In this document: positions 1 through 12,085 of the stretch, one piece after another | Layout: each line of letters opens with the position of its first letter | Numbering within the stretch: position 1 is the first letter of the stretch | Assembly: GCA_032433765.1 (NCBI GenBank) | Contig: JAVIAB010000047.1 | Coordinates: 18,881,011-18,945,010 of the forward strand | Reading direction: 5' to 3' | DNA length: 64,000 nucleotides | From: Megaustenia siamemsis | Lineage: Eukaryota; Mollusca; Gastropoda; Stylommatophora; Ariophantidae | Made by a program: the position numbers and the translations under genes | The notes under the pieces: model-generated | Seen by the model: the letters and a program-made list of their open reading frames with translations, nothing else | Database searches by the model: none | What the model was told of the DNA's origin: nothing

Positions 1-679
1 GCGGTGGTACAGATGGTACTTACATCAATTTCAGGATTAGTGGTTTCTTCAAGGTGGTGTCTTTTCAATAATTGCTATATTACCTAGGGTTTATACTTTT
101 TTTCAAAGTTGAGTAAGGTAGAATTTTAGCAAAAATTGAGAAATTCTGCTAAAATAAGGACATATGACAAAGTAAACCAAAATCCCTGTGTGCCATCTGA
201 TGGCACTCCAGGGCATTAGAATTAAGAGTCATGAAATTATATGAGTACTAACATACTTTTCCCAAAACTGCACAACTTTAAAAAATAAAGAGACATTAGA
301 ATATAAAATCCTCCATTACCTTTTTACAATTGCCACAATGAGGTTACGTAGAGTCTTACGTAATTTGACCACTCTTGCATGCCTAGATCAGCTACACTTT
401 TGCAATCACTCAGTCTCAGTTCTCGAAAGCTTGTCGAAGGAAGAATTTTTGAATTGTTTAATGACATGACAAAAAGAGAATAACTAAAATTACAAAGAAA
501 AGTTTTAAACAGATAAACTTAATATTTGAATATTTACTGAATATTTATTTATTGTAAAGAATATTATTTATTTACTGAATATCTATTTATTTTATGCTCC
601 ATGTAAATGCAAATCTATAACAGGTGAAATATACCAGATGGCCTATTAAAATTAATATTCATAGCTTTACCAAAGAAAT

Positions 680-820
680 GGGAAACCGCGATAGCTCGGT
701 GGTTAGTGAACTGGACTACAAATGACAAGAGGTAGGGTTCGATCCTTACAACATCAAAGCAAGAGACAGAGCAGAAAGGTGCTCCATGATAACCAACTTT
801 GGATATGGAGACAGCACTGA
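680..820 (+). mobile_element. tRNA-headed SINE with LINE-A-like tail (copy in duplication 1)
   Basis: The head (CCGCGATAGCTCGGTGGTTA then GGGTTCGATCC) has the spacing of RNA polymerase III A and B boxes in a tRNA-derived SINE. The tail, read in frame, gives AERCSM..NFGYGDST. That resembles the last residues of the LINE-A reverse transcriptase at 9490-9756 (AEWRFMIANLRCGDGT). A SINE sharing its 3' end with a LINE is the usual sign that the LINE mobilised it. Confidence 0.65.
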
Positions 821-1179
821 ATAACATAAATGAAAATGTCAAATAAAATGTATACTTAGCTCTCTTAAGAAACAATTTTAATTTGATAAGATGTGAAAGT
901 CTGTATCTGCACTGCACAATTTTTATAAAATGTATTGTTTCCAATGTTAAGCAAGTTTTTTTTTATTTATTCTGCTCTTCCAAAAAAATGTTTCCACAGT
1001 CTGGTGTCACATGCTTCCTTGTATTAGTTATCAAAATGGTGGATGCACTGAATACATGTCAGAAGCTATAAGCTGTGATTGAAATTCTCACAGTGGAAAG
1101 TTTTGAGCCTAAAGCAATTCACAATTCTCCTTGGAATTTGCTTGAAGAGAAAGTTTTCAATCTCAAGTTATGGCAGTTT

Positions 1180-1425
1180 TGACACAGAGAGGTTGTTAGT
1201 TCAAATCTGAATGTACAAGTTGGGATTTTTATTTGTGATTTCTCTCTGTGGCAACCACCCCTGGTCAAATAGAGAGCCATTGCTTGAAACATCAATTACA
1301 CATCAACAGAAGAAATAAGAGTACCTCTGAAGATGGAGTTATCTGCCTGATTGGTGAGGGCCACTGTGCACATGGCTGCCAGGGTAAAATGAATTAACAT
1401 GCAAAATTCAGTTCCTATTCCTAGG
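1180..1425 (+). mobile_element. SINE-3 body (copy in duplication 1)
   Basis: The segment shares a long stretch with 48222-48530, including CAACCACCCCTGG, TGGCTTGAAAC and GTTATCTGCCTG, in the same order. Its counterpart in copy 2 is at 3010-3246. The tRNA-like head is only recognisable in the 48-kb copy. Confidence 0.6.
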
Positions 1426-2531
1426 CAACAGAAGAGATTTCAGAGACAAAATTGTTCATGGTTTTAAGAATCAATCTATATATTTATATTCATCTAACAT
1501 ATTATATATGTATCTTTATATAATTGAACAAGATATAAGATTTCACCAATATCCAGATGATATTAGACATGTAAAAAGAATATGGTTTGATGGCGCTCAC
1601 ATTAATCAAATTGAGCATAGTGCATTACACGGCAAAATGTACGTTGCCGGAATCGCATTGGCGCACAGTGCGGCAAAACATATGGAAAGAGTTAATGTAA
1701 TAAATAATTTTAAATAAAAATTTCTGAGTACAATTGTTTGTGGTGATAAAAATAGCATGATACACATTACACATAGACCAATATTTTTATTATAAAAACT
1801 TGGCTGTTAAACTTGTAAATGTAGGTGGTTGGTGAGCTGGTACAATATGGTACTTATTCTCATCAATTTCAGGACTAGTGGTTTCTTCAAGGTGGTGTCT
1901 TTTCAATAATTGCTATATTACCTTGGGTTTATACTTTTCTTTAAAGTTCAGTAAGGTAGATCTTTAGTGAAGATTGAGAACCTCCGCCAAAATAAGGACA
2001 TGTGACAAAGTACACCAAAAACCCTGTGTGCCATCTGATGGCACTCCAGGGCATTAGAATTAAGACAATCATGAAAATATATGAGCACTAACATACTTTT
2101 ACCAAAACTGCACAACTTTTAAAAATAAAGAGACATTAGAATGTAAAATCCTCCATTACCTTTTTACAATTGCCACAATGAGGTTATGTAGAGTCTTACG
2201 TAATTTGACCACTCTTGCATGCCTAGATCAGCTACACTTTTGCAATCACTCAGTCTCAGTTCTCGTTAGCTGTAAGCTTGTCGAAGGAAGAATTTTTAAA
2301 TTGTTTAATGACATGACATAAAGAGAATAATTAAAATTAAAAAGAAAACAAGTTTTAAATAGTTAAACTGAATATTTGAATATTTACTGAATATTTATTT
2401 ATTGTATAGAACATTATTTATTAACTGAATATTTATTTATTTTATGCTCCACGTGAATCCAAATCTATAACAGGTGAAATATACCAGATGGCCTATTAAA
2501 ATCAATATTCATAGCTTTACCAAAGAAATGG

Positions 2532-2670
2532 GAAGACACGATAGCTCAATGATTAGTGAACTGGACTACAAAGGACAAGAGGTAGGGTTCGATCCCTACA
2601 ACATCAAAACAAGAGACAGAGCAGAAAGGTGCTCCATGGTAGCCAACTTTGGATATGGAGACAGCACTTA
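2532..2670 (+). mobile_element. tRNA-headed SINE with LINE-A-like tail (copy in duplication 2)
   Basis: This is the duplicated copy of the SINE at 680-820. Its head is slightly more decayed (ACACGATAGCTCAATGATTA) but the B-box-like GGGTTCGATCCC is intact. It sits at the same place in the duplicated block, so the SINE inserted before the 1.8-kb duplication. Confidence 0.65.
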
Positions 2671-3009
2671 ATGAATGACATAAATAAAAATTATACTTAG
2701 CTCACTAAAGAAACAATTTTAAACTGATAAGCTGTGAAATTCTATCTGCACTGCAAAATTTTTTATAAAATGTATTGTTTCCAATGTAAAGAAAGATTTT
2801 TTTTTGCTCTTCGAAAAAAAAGTTTCCACAGTCTGGTGTCACATGCTTCCTTGTATTAGTTATCAAAATGGTGGATGCACTGAATACAGAAGCTATAAGC
2901 TGTTATTGAAATTCTCACAGTGGAAAGTTTTGAGCTTAAGGCAATTCATAATTTTCTGTGGAATTTGCTTGAAGTGGAAGTTTTCAATCTCAAGTTATGG
3001 CAGTCTTGA

Positions 3010-3246
3010 CACAGAGAGGTTGTTAGTTCAAATTAAACTGTGCAAGTTAGGATTTTTATTTGTGTTTTCTCTGTGTGGCAACCACCCCTGGAGCTCAACA
3101 TTGAGGCCTGGCTTGAAACGTCAATTACACATCAACAGAAGAAATATGAGTACCTCTGAAAATGGAGTTATCTGCCTGATTGGTGAGGGGCCCCTGTGCA
3201 CATGGCTGCCAGGGTAAAATGAATTAACATGCAAAATTCAGTTCCT
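3010..3246 (+). mobile_element. SINE-3 body (copy in duplication 2)
   Basis: Duplicated counterpart of 1180-1425, slightly closer to the 48-kb copy (GAGGCCTGGCTTGAAACGTC is preserved). Short open stretches here are translations of SINE sequence, not genes. Confidence 0.6.
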
Positions 3247-3689
3247 AGGCTGTAAGGACTTCGCCTTAGGTGAAAGCTGCAAACGCGGAAAAAGAATATG
3301 TCTATTTTATTGACGCAACAGAAGAGATTTCAGAGACAAATTGTTCATGGCTTTAAGAATCAATCTATATATTTATATTCATCTAACATATAACATATTA
3401 TATTTGATTCTTTAGATAATTGAACAAGATATAGGATTTCACCATTATCCAGATGATATAAGACATGTAAAAAGAATATGGTTTGATGGCATTCACACTA
3501 ATCAAATTGAGCATAGCGCGCTATTCGGCGAAACGTACGTTGCCGGAATCGCCAGTGCAGTGAAACGTATGGAAAGAGTTAATGTAATAAATAATTTTAA
3601 AGAAAAAAATCTGAGTACAAATATTTGCGGTGTCCCACAAGACAACAACAATTACAGATATGTTCAATTTATGAAGCAAAAGTGACTTA

Positions 3690-5235
3690 CGCTTTTAATC
3701 TTGGATGGCAGTCACAGTATAATATAACCTGAAAGACTTGATCTGAGGCTAAACGGATCATGTCTGGCCAAGAAGTGAGCAAAACCTGCAATACAGCAAC
3801 AGCAACATTACACAAAGTTTGCTGGGAAATGCTAACAGAGACAGAGATACAGACAGACAGACATACACACATACATATTACTAATATTTGTAATAAATTA
3901 ATGTGTAAAATAACAAAATTAATAGAATCACTAATCTTACACTCTTTAGAGTGAAATATGGCATAAATTTGTGAGAAATCATGGTAGCTTTAACATCTTA
4001 TCAACCAATTTTGAATTCCCTTATATGATTTCTAGAAATTAAAAGAGCATTAATGATGAGTGAAATCATTACTGAAGAGAGTATTTTAAAAGTACTATGC
4101 CGCTCTTCAACAAAGCTGGTGTTTAATTTTTTGGCAATTTTGGGATACTTTTTAAAATAAAATACCTACTGAACAATTTCCATAAATTATCTGTAGAGCT
4201 ATTTTTTCTTTTCACATTGGCATAGTTATATATTTATATATATATTCCTCTTTCAAATTCATCCTTATCTTCTATTTATTTGCTTCTCACAACTGCTGTA
4301 AATCTACCAACTAAAGTTAACATTGTTCCCAAGTAATTGAACTCTTTCATCTTTAAAACTGTCAATTTAATGTAATAGATGACAGGTTGTTAATTTCACA
4401 CATATAGGGTAAAGTTTAAAACTTAAATTTAGCAGTTTGTTTATATCCTGTTTAGTTTCTCCAGCTCCCATAACATGGAACACATTTCTTCATTTTTATT
4501 TTATATTTAATTTTTAATAATGCTGTCCTTAATCAATCCACTGTGTGATTATCAAACCAAATATGATTGTGAGAAAACAAAGTTTAGAATTAATAATATA
4601 ATTAACATACTGTCAGTTTTTATCCAACAAACAAGGAGAGCAGTTTGTTTTATTGTCTTATACTAAAATAATTATCTTCCTTTTTTAAAAAAAAAGTTTC
4701 ACTTTTATACTCTAACTATAACTTAATAATAATGTCTATAAGATAGAGCTTCTAATCCATTTTTATTCAGAACTGTATTAATTGTGACTGCAAAAATAAT
4801 GTATGTGTGAGAGCGCTATTAATATTACTTATTTAATTTAATTTTAACATAACAATTGGTAGCTTAAGGTAATTCTTATTACTATTAGTAATATTGGAAT
4901 GACAAATATATAATTTTTATCTGTGGCGAACTTACATAGCTCTTTTTGAAGTTAGAATCATGACAAATCATCATCATCAAGTACCAGGCCTGCTGGCTAG
5001 GTGATCATGTCTCTCCACAACTTTTGATCTTGACAGTTATTTCTGTTGTTAACCTTCAGCCAAACCATTATCTTAAGCTGTCTGGTATCTTTTCTCTTTG
5101 ATTCCATCTATCTCTTCGTCCTTCATGGCAAATAGACATTGAATAATAATGAATGAATATTAATTCAGTTTCAATATAAAGATTGAAGTAGCTTGAACTG
5201 TACAATATTATTTATAAAAATGCATCTAATCACTA
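3690..5235. repeat. Segmental duplication pair, copy A
   Basis: The sequence from GGCTAAACGGAT through the CAGACAGACATACACACAT run, TTAGAGTGAAATAT and AATGAATGAATATTAATTCA recurs in the same order at 5255-6065. Copy A is longer because it contains extra AT-rich sequence in the middle (about 4100-4700) and a LINE-B tail at 4969-5123. No coding gene is visible. Confidence 0.8.
4969..5123 (-). mobile_element. LINE-B, 5'-truncated 3' end, with target-site duplication
   Basis: The sequence begins with CATCATCATCAAGTACC, which is the 3' tail of the LINE-B family in reverse, and continues into the C-terminal coding region. It is flanked by CATGACAAAT (4959-4968) and CATGGCAAAT (5124-5133), a 10-bp target-site duplication with one mismatch. 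The duplicated segment at 5255-6065 shows the unoccupied site. Confidence 0.8.
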
Positions 5236-5254
5236 TTTGAATCATTATTTTACT

Positions 5255-5866
5255 TAGTCTGCGGCTAAACGGATTGTGCCTGGCTAAGAAGTGGGCAAAA
5301 CCTGCAAGACAAAAACAGCAATATTAAACATAGTTTGCTGGAATCTCTATCAGAGAGACAGACAGACAGACATACACACATATATATTACTAATATTTAT
5401 AATAAATTAATGTGTAATATGACACAATGTATAGAATCATTAATTTGACATTCTTTAGAGTGAAATATAGCATAAAGTTGTGAGAGATCATGGTAGCTTC
5501 TTCATCTCATCAACCAATTTTAAAGGCCCTTATATTATTTCTAGAAATTAAAAGAAGATCATAAATGATGAGTGAAATTATTACAGAAGAGAGATTTTAA
5601 AAAGTACTACGCAGCTCTTCAATAAGAATGTCTATTAAGGCACAACTTGTAATCCATTTTTATCCAGAACTGTAATTTATTGTAACTGCAAAGATAATCA
5701 TAATGTGTGTGTGTGAGAGAGCTATTAATGATTTCATTTAATTTGATTAATTTAAAAATAACAATGGGTAGCTTAAGATAATTATTATTATTTGTAATAT
5801 TATAATGATATTATAATCGTATTAACATAAATATACATAAATATATATATATATGTATATTTATTA

Positions 5867-5917
<51 letters not shown>

Positions 5918-6065
5918 TTGCCTGTGGCAAACTTACTTAATTCTTTTGTAAGTTAGAATCATGACAAATAAACAATGATTAATAATGAATGAATATTAAT
6001 TCATTTTCAATAAACAGATTGAAGTACCTTGAACTGTGTAAATTGTATTTTACAAAATTCATCTT
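5255..6065. repeat. Segmental duplication pair, copy B
   Basis: This is the direct-repeat partner of 3690-5235. It lacks the LINE-B tail at the homologous position (around 5965) and therefore serves as an empty-site control for that insertion. It contains a long TA microsatellite that copy A lacks. Confidence 0.8.
5840..5918. repeat. (TA)n / (TG)n microsatellite
   Basis: Uninterrupted TA dinucleotides from about 5871 to 5908 grade into TG repeats. Confidence 0.95.
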
Positions 6066-6224
6066 AAAACATTTGAAGATATTCTAAGTTATTCTATTAG
6101 AGAACCTGAAATGATATGGCCTTCATGTTCCTGAATATATAATTTAATTTTGACTACCCACTCTGCATTTTGTGGGGATACGATGAAAGTAAAATATATT
6201 GTTTACATACATTATTTTAAGAAC

Positions 6225-6605
6225 TATCATGGATTTGTTGTTGAATTTTATGCACTCTGAATAATTTTAAATTGCTTCCATTTAAAAACAAATTAATTTT
6301 CAATAATGTGCACAAAACTTAGAAGCACATTTATTTATGACATTAATTTAAATCTATATGCATTGCTAAACATGTCTAATGATTAATATTGTGTTTACAA
6401 TGGCGCCATTTTGAGAGAAATCATGGAGTTCTAATTGAATTGTATGCATACTAGATAATTTTTAATTGCTAACATTTAAAACAAATTAATTTCATATTAT
6501 TTGCACAAAACATTTATTACAATGTACAAAGTACATTTTAATTTATCCCATTAATTTAATCTATATGCATTGCTAACATGACTAATGATTAATATATTAC
6601 TGAAT
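6225..6605. repeat. Two-unit tandem duplication, AT-rich
   Basis: A segment of about 170-190 bp occurs twice (about 6225-6395 and 6415-6605). Both share ACAAATTAATTT, GCACAAAACTT or GCACAAAACAT, and CTATATGCATTGCTAA followed by TAATGATTAAT. No coding potential is visible from 6066 to 6989. Confidence 0.7.
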
Positions 6606-6989
6606 GTTATGAACTGTCTAAAAAGTTTAAAGAAATTACCCCTACGAACAATAACTTTGTACTTTACGAAAATTAAATGTTTGCAGTGACTTCCCTTAAT
6701 AAACAAGGAAAATAATACTTAAAAAATTAATATAAAATAATATTCCCATTTGCATCGTAATTTAAAGGCGCATAAACTTTGATTGATAATGTTTAATCCT
6801 AGTGCATTTTGTGATACATTGTATATAGATTCTTTTTTTAAATATTTAAACATACGTACTTTTAAGAAAATGATTTTTAAAGTGATATGCAAAACTTAGG
6901 TACTCTTATAATATTACGCTAGCAAGTGCCTATATACTATTTATTAGTTTATGACGTTCTAGTGGCCGCTTTCTCAGAAATACTAGTGT

Positions 6990-7626
6990 ATATTTTGAGA
7001 AGGAACTGTCTGATTGTTGCCAATGATTAAGACGTGACTGCTCGTGTCATCCTAGGTTCAGCTCCTGTGTTGCCTGCTCTAGCAGCACAGACTGTGTCAT
7101 GTCGGCTACATGGCATAGTAGTCTTTGGGTACTGTGCTGATACCTCCCATTATGTCATTGTTTGAACGCAACATCAGAGGGGTGGAAGATGCGTGGTCGG
7201 ACTAGGTAACACCCGATGTTCTTAGTGCCGAGATTGCAATCGCGCACGGCTGTGTGCTGTTGAATCTGGGCTAGTTTCCACTAGCTAGGCAGCTCGAGGA
7301 ACCTAGAGCATCAGTCCTAGTGAGGTGGGGATCCTGGGGACAGCAGCCCTTCCATTTACACAAATGACATGAATGGTTATCCCCTTAACTTCTGTTCCCT
7401 ACATTTCTGTGGAGGGTAAACTACTACTCGCCAGCGTTGGTAAATCCTCAGACCTGTTGATGACATATGCTCTTATTAGAAGTATTGGTGTCTTATTCTT
7501 ATAATCTATTTCTGAAGCATTATGTAAAGTTAGCCTGAGTAAGCAGACGCACAGAAGCGAGAGTATCCAGTAGAGATGTAAATTCTGTGATATGGTGTGT
7601 GACTGGCCGAGCGAGATGTGTGATCT
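6990..7626. repeat. Segmental duplication of 7.0/8.2 kb, copy 1
   Basis: The segment starts TATTTTGAGAAGGAACTGTC and is nearly identical to 8200-8884, with small indels. It ends at CGAGCGAGATGTGTGATC, where a LINE 3' end with a poly(A) tract follows. The duplicated block is GC-richer than its surroundings. I recognise no gene in it. Confidence 0.85.
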
Positions 7627-8199
7627 CCAAATCTTCTCAAACCTCCACAATCCACACAACGCTCCCAAAGCAAGGGAAGTCACATACAGACTCATATACA
7701 CTATAGCACGACACCCACAAAAGAAAGAGAAGCTCACATATCAGGACAGACAGCCTAGCCAAGTGTTCAATTTGCAGACGAAACATACAAGAAACAGAAG
7801 AACACATATTTTTACGAATGAAACACAATCATACCAGCAAGAACGGCGTTACAACATACACTAGAAACACACACTACACAGAAGGTAGACACCTACAGAT
7901 CTGTCATGCTCAACACGCTGCAAAAAAAAAAAAAAAAGACAGCGCAAGAATGCTCCACTAACTCACTAATTCTAAAATCCGAATACAGAAATTTAGTGTG
8001 GACCTGCAGAAATGCTGCCTTTTACTGATTCCAAACCTTTAGCCCTGATCTATTTTACAGAAATATAATCAGAAACCAATGTCCATCTTTAACAATATAA
8101 TATTTTTGTTAGAATGACTGAACGAATGATTTTTGTAATGTACTGTGATGTATTGATTTTGAAAATGAAATAAAGAATTTAAAAAAAAAAAAAAAAAAA
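7627..8199 (+). mobile_element. LINE 3' end with poly(A) tail
   Basis: One frame reads KCSICRRNIQETEEHIF, a Cys-x2-Cys...His pattern like the zinc-binding tail found at the C-terminus of many non-LTR reverse transcriptases. The segment ends with an AATAAAG-type signal followed by about 20 A residues (8180-8199). It sits exactly between the two copies of the 7.0/8.2-kb duplication. The frame is broken, so it is a dead 5'-truncated copy. Confidence 0.6.
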
Positions 8200-8884
8200 A
8201 ATATTTTGAGAAGGAACTGTCTGATTGTTGCCAATGATTAAGACGTGACTGCTCGTGTCATCCTAGGTTCAGCTTCTGTGTTGCCTGCTCTAGCAGCACA
8301 GACTGTGTCATGTCGGCTACATGGCATAGTAGTCTTTGGGTACTGTGCTGATACCTCCCATTATGTCATTGTTTGAACGCAACATCAGAGGGGTGGAAGA
8401 TGCGTGGTCGGACTAGGTTAACACCCCATGTCCTTAGTGCCGAGATTGCAATCGCGCACGGCTGTGTGCTGTTGAATCTGGGCTAGTTTCCACTAGCTAG
8501 GCAGCTCGAGGAACCTAGAGCATCAGTCCTAGTGAGGTGGGGATCCTGGGGACAGCAGCCCTTCCATTTACACAAATGACATGAATGGTTTTTTCCCCTT
8601 AACTTCTGTTCCCTACATTTCCCGTGGAGTGTGAAAATACACGAGAATGTGCCCCTGTATGACGTAGGCACAGGTAAATACTCCTCGCCAGCGTTGTAAA
8701 TCCTCAGACCTGTTTGATGTCATATGCTCTTTTTAGAATTATTGGTGTCTTATTCTTTATAATCTATTTCTGAAGCATTAAGTAAAGCAAGCCTGAGTAG
8801 GCAGACGCACACATGCGAGAGTGTCCAGTAGAGACGTGAATTCTGTGATATGGTGTGTGACTGGCCGAGCGAGATGTGTGATCG
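8200..8884. repeat. Segmental duplication of 7.0/8.2 kb, copy 2
   Basis: This copy matches 6990-7626 and starts directly after the poly(A) tract at 8199. Just beyond it (8885-8985) a ~60-bp part of the unit (ATTATTGGTATCCTGTTCTTTATAATC...) is repeated once more. Confidence 0.85.
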
Positions 8885-9009
8885 CTGGCCGCTGTGAATA
8901 ATTGTGACATCTGCTCTTATTAGAATTATTGGTATCCTGTTCTTTATAATCTATTTCTGAAGTATTACTTTTATATTTGAAGTGTTGTTTATTTATATTT
9001 TATTATCTA

Positions 9010-9115
9010 AATGCAGAGCCAGTCTAAACATATGGATGTGAATCATGGACAACAGGACAACAGAGAAGAAAATCACTGGAGGCTATAAATTTGGTTTTAA
9101 CATAAGAATTCATAA
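9010..9115 (+). mobile_element. LINE-B internal fragment
   Basis: Translation gives TYGCESWTTGQQ followed by KSLEA. This matches the conserved LINE-B segment seen at 33840-33920 and 42690-42750. It is about 100 bp long and truncated on both sides. The following stretch, 9116-9480, holds nothing I recognise. Confidence 0.7.
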
Positions 9116-9480
9116 TATAATTAACTAAGTAATTCATACTTAATAATCCTTGGAAAATGAAAGAACACATGCGATGTTTAGGATCACGTGATTGCACACT
9201 GTCTCTCCAGACACAACGTTTTACGTTCGACGACGATCTCACAATGTACCCTAGTTAACCTGGATTTGTTGTACGCTAATTGACAATTGATGATTTCAAT
9301 CTTAAACGTGCTCTGTTGTCTTGCAATATTCGGGAGTTTCTCGTGACATGACGAGCTGAATTTACTTGAATTCTTTAGTTGTGATTTTATTGTTGACATC
9401 AATTTGACTTGTCACGACAACGTGAGCATGCTTTGTTTTGAGCTTTCAAGATAACTTGCTATTTTAAGTTCGTGATCAGT

Positions 9481-11800
9481 TCATCATCATCATCGGGTGC
9501 CATCTCCGCAACGAAGGTTGGCTATCATGAAGCGCCATTCTGCAATGTCTCTTGCTTTGATGGTGCAGGTTCTCATAGGCTGGTTTGTCCATCTTTTAAT
9601 GTTACTCGTCCATGTTAGTCTTGGTCTGCCCCTGCCTCTTTTACCTTGTATTTTCTCCTTTAGGATTACTTTTAGTAGGCTGTTGTGCCTTTTAACATGG
9701 CCGAAAAATCGCATTTCTTGTCTTGTTTGAATTGTGCTTAGTATTTTTCTTTTCATTTTTAGTTGTTTTAAGACTTCATAATTTGTTTTCTTTTCCTTCC
9801 ATCAATCAATTCTACCTATTCTTCTATATATCCACATTTCAAAGGCTTTAATTCTCTGTTCTGTTTTCTTGTCTAATGTCCATGTTTCTGCACCATATAG
9901 GTATGTTGAGAAGACATAACATTTTGCTATTCTTAGTTTTAGCCCTGGTGTTATTTGTGTTGATGTTAGTATGTTCTTCATGGCATTAAAATAACTTTTT
10001 GCCATTCCGATTCATTTTTTTTTTTTTTCATTTTTACATTTTCCATCACTGGTTATAGTATGTCCTAGGTAGTTGTAGTTCTGAACTGTCTCCAACTCTA
10101 TTCCTTCAATTTTGATATCCACTTGTGGGTTTTGAGTATTTTCTTTGTTTATGATCATAGTTTTAGTCTTTTTGATATTCATATCTAGTCCATATTTTTT
10201 GCTTGTCATGTTTATTTCATTAATTAATTGTTGTAGATCTTTAGGATTTTCTGCTAGTTGTACAGTATCATCAGCATATCTTAGGTTATTAATTATATTT
10301 CTATTAATTTGTAGGCCTGGCATCTCTGATGTTTTTAAAGATTTGCTCAGTGTATAGATTGAACAAGCTTGGTGACAGGATGCATCCCTGTCTTACTTCT
10401 CTTGTTATATCAATTGGTGTAGAGTTCTCTTTGTTATATTTTATTATTGCTGTTTGCCCCCAGTATAGATTACATATTAGTCGTATGTCCATGTCATCTA
10501 GATGTATCTCTTTTAGGCATTTTATAAGTTGTTTGTGGTGTACTCCGTCAAAAGCTTTGGTGTAGTTTATGAAGCAGGCATATATTGGTTCATTCATACG
10601 TGCATTATTCTTAAGTCTTGTTTGCTTTCCACATTTCCTATTTCTATACATTTTTGGCTGTGCCAGTCTTCTTTTGCCTTTTTGTACATTTTGCGTATTT
10701 CATGATCTATTTTATTGTTTTGGGCAGTGTTCTTCGCTTGTTTCCTTTCTTCCATTTTTTCTAAGGTGTTGTCAGTTATCCATTTTTGTTTTTTGTTCTT
10801 TTCTTTTTTTTGGGTAAGGTGTCGCAGTTTCTTGTATGCTTTCTTTTTGCATTGCCATTTGGTTGTGACTTTTTTCATCAGGATTTTCTCGTCGGTATTG
10901 CTCAAATCCTTCTTCTAGCAGCTTCTGATATGTGTTCTTTATTTGTATTGTATAGGTATCTTTAATATCTTTTTTGATTTAAAGCTGTTATATCTAGTGG
11001 TATTGTTGATGAATTTGACTATTGCTTGTTTCTCTTTAGTTTGATTTTCATTTTAATCATTACAGGATTGTGATCTGAATTAATATCTGCTCCTGGTAGG
11101 TTTTGGCTTTCTTTACGCTGTTACGGAACCTTTCTTTTATCATTATCTAATCTATTTGATTCCTCTTATCTCCAGGGCTTTTCCATGTGTATAGTTACTT
11201 TTTCTCTTGCTCAAAGTAGGTGTTATATATTATTAGCTTGTTTACTTCACATAATTGTATTAATCTTTCCCCTGCCATTTCTTTTTTCCTACACCATGGT
11301 TTCCTATAATGGTCTTATATTTACCTTTTCCTACTTTAGCGTTCATGTCACCCATTACAATCAAGATGTCCGAAGATTTCACTTACTTCATAACTTTATT
11401 TAGGTCTTCATAGTGTGCCTCTATTTGCTCATCTGTGTAGTCTTGTGTAGGTGCGTATGTCTGTATTATTGCTATGTCGAATGGTTTTGCTTTCATCATG
11501 AGTAGTATAATCCTACCATTGTATGTTCAGTGGCTACTTACAGATTTTTGTAGCTCTCTTTTTATTAGTATTCCTACCCCTCTTTGATGTTCTGTTGTGT
11601 TTCCTGAGTATATAAATGTATGTTTTTCGTCCTCTATGTACCCACTTTCTTTCCATCTTTTCTCTGATATGCCTAAAATATATATGTTTATCCGTTCTGC
11701 TTCTTGAATTAGATTTTCCAATTTCCCGTGATATATAACTTGCATATTCCTTGCATTGAACGTGACTTCTTTGCTAATATAATTCAACGTAATTTTCTTT
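9481..11800 (-). pseudogene. LINE-A non-LTR retrotransposon (endonuclease-reverse transcriptase), decayed
   Basis: Read from right to left, the pieces follow the order of an APE-type LINE. An endonuclease N-terminus lies at 11787-11527 (NARNMQ..GKLENLI, LGISEKRW, GVGILIK). A lysine-rich linker lies at 10905-10594. The palm/finger region of the reverse transcriptase lies at 10651-10304 (KAFDGVHH, VRQGCILSP). The catalytic YADDT block lies at 10323-10012. The thumb lies at 10005-9802 (YGAETWTL) and the C-terminus at 9756-9490 (FFGHVKRH, KRGRGRPRLTW). The 3' end is followed by a (GATGAT) tail at 9481-9494. Frames change between blocks and stops interrupt them, so no functional protein is made. 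The microsatellite tail and C-terminal GH..R motif suggest an RTE-like clade, which is an inference. Confidence 0.85.
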
Positions 11801-12085
11801 GATATACTTTGACAACACTGTGTAAATATTTTTTATAGCTGGCTTGATAAGTAACTGCTACGTCGGCGATTTTTGTATTAGTTCATTCACTTGTCTCGTT
11901 GAGCTTCTATATGTGTTGTAATGCTGTTATTGTCGGTCCTACAGTGGGGTATCTGTAGTGAAATGTATGACGCATTCATGCTCGCAGAGAGCTGTCCTTT
12001 GACGAATGATTTAGCCACGACCCGCACAAGCAGTGGGCCTGTGGGGAAGAAATGTGGATAAAACTTTACTGTGAGTCGATCCGGC
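11801..12085. other. No recognisable feature
   Basis: This stretch lies between LINE-A and the next LINE fragment. I see no open frame, repeat or RNA gene in it. Confidence 0.5.

Larger units (their letters stand above)
1..1745. repeat. Tandem segmental duplication, copy 1
   Basis: This stretch matches 1834-3632 along its whole length with scattered substitutions and small indels. Shared landmarks are the start (a TTTCAGGA.TAGTGGTTTCTTC stretch), a SINE-like module, and a terminal segment ending GAGTTAATGTAATAAATAAT. The left edge lies outside the window. A small open segment at about 1508-1717 encodes a peptide containing DDIRHVKRIWFDG and is also present, interrupted, in copy 2. I do not recognise the protein. 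No intact gene is visible. Confidence 0.85.
1834..3632. repeat. Tandem segmental duplication, copy 2
   Basis: This is the second, head-to-tail copy of the segment at 1-1745. It carries a ~55-bp insertion at about 3247-3315 that copy 1 lacks, and it has lost a few short blocks elsewhere. The divergence is several percent by eye, so the duplication is not recent. Nothing in it looks like an expressed gene. Confidence 0.85.

Noticed and set aside
687..760. Functional tRNA gene
   Set aside because: The head has A- and B-box-like words but continues into a SINE body and lacks a plausible folded acceptor stem and anticodon arm. The same applies to SINE-1, SINE-2 and SINE-3 heads.
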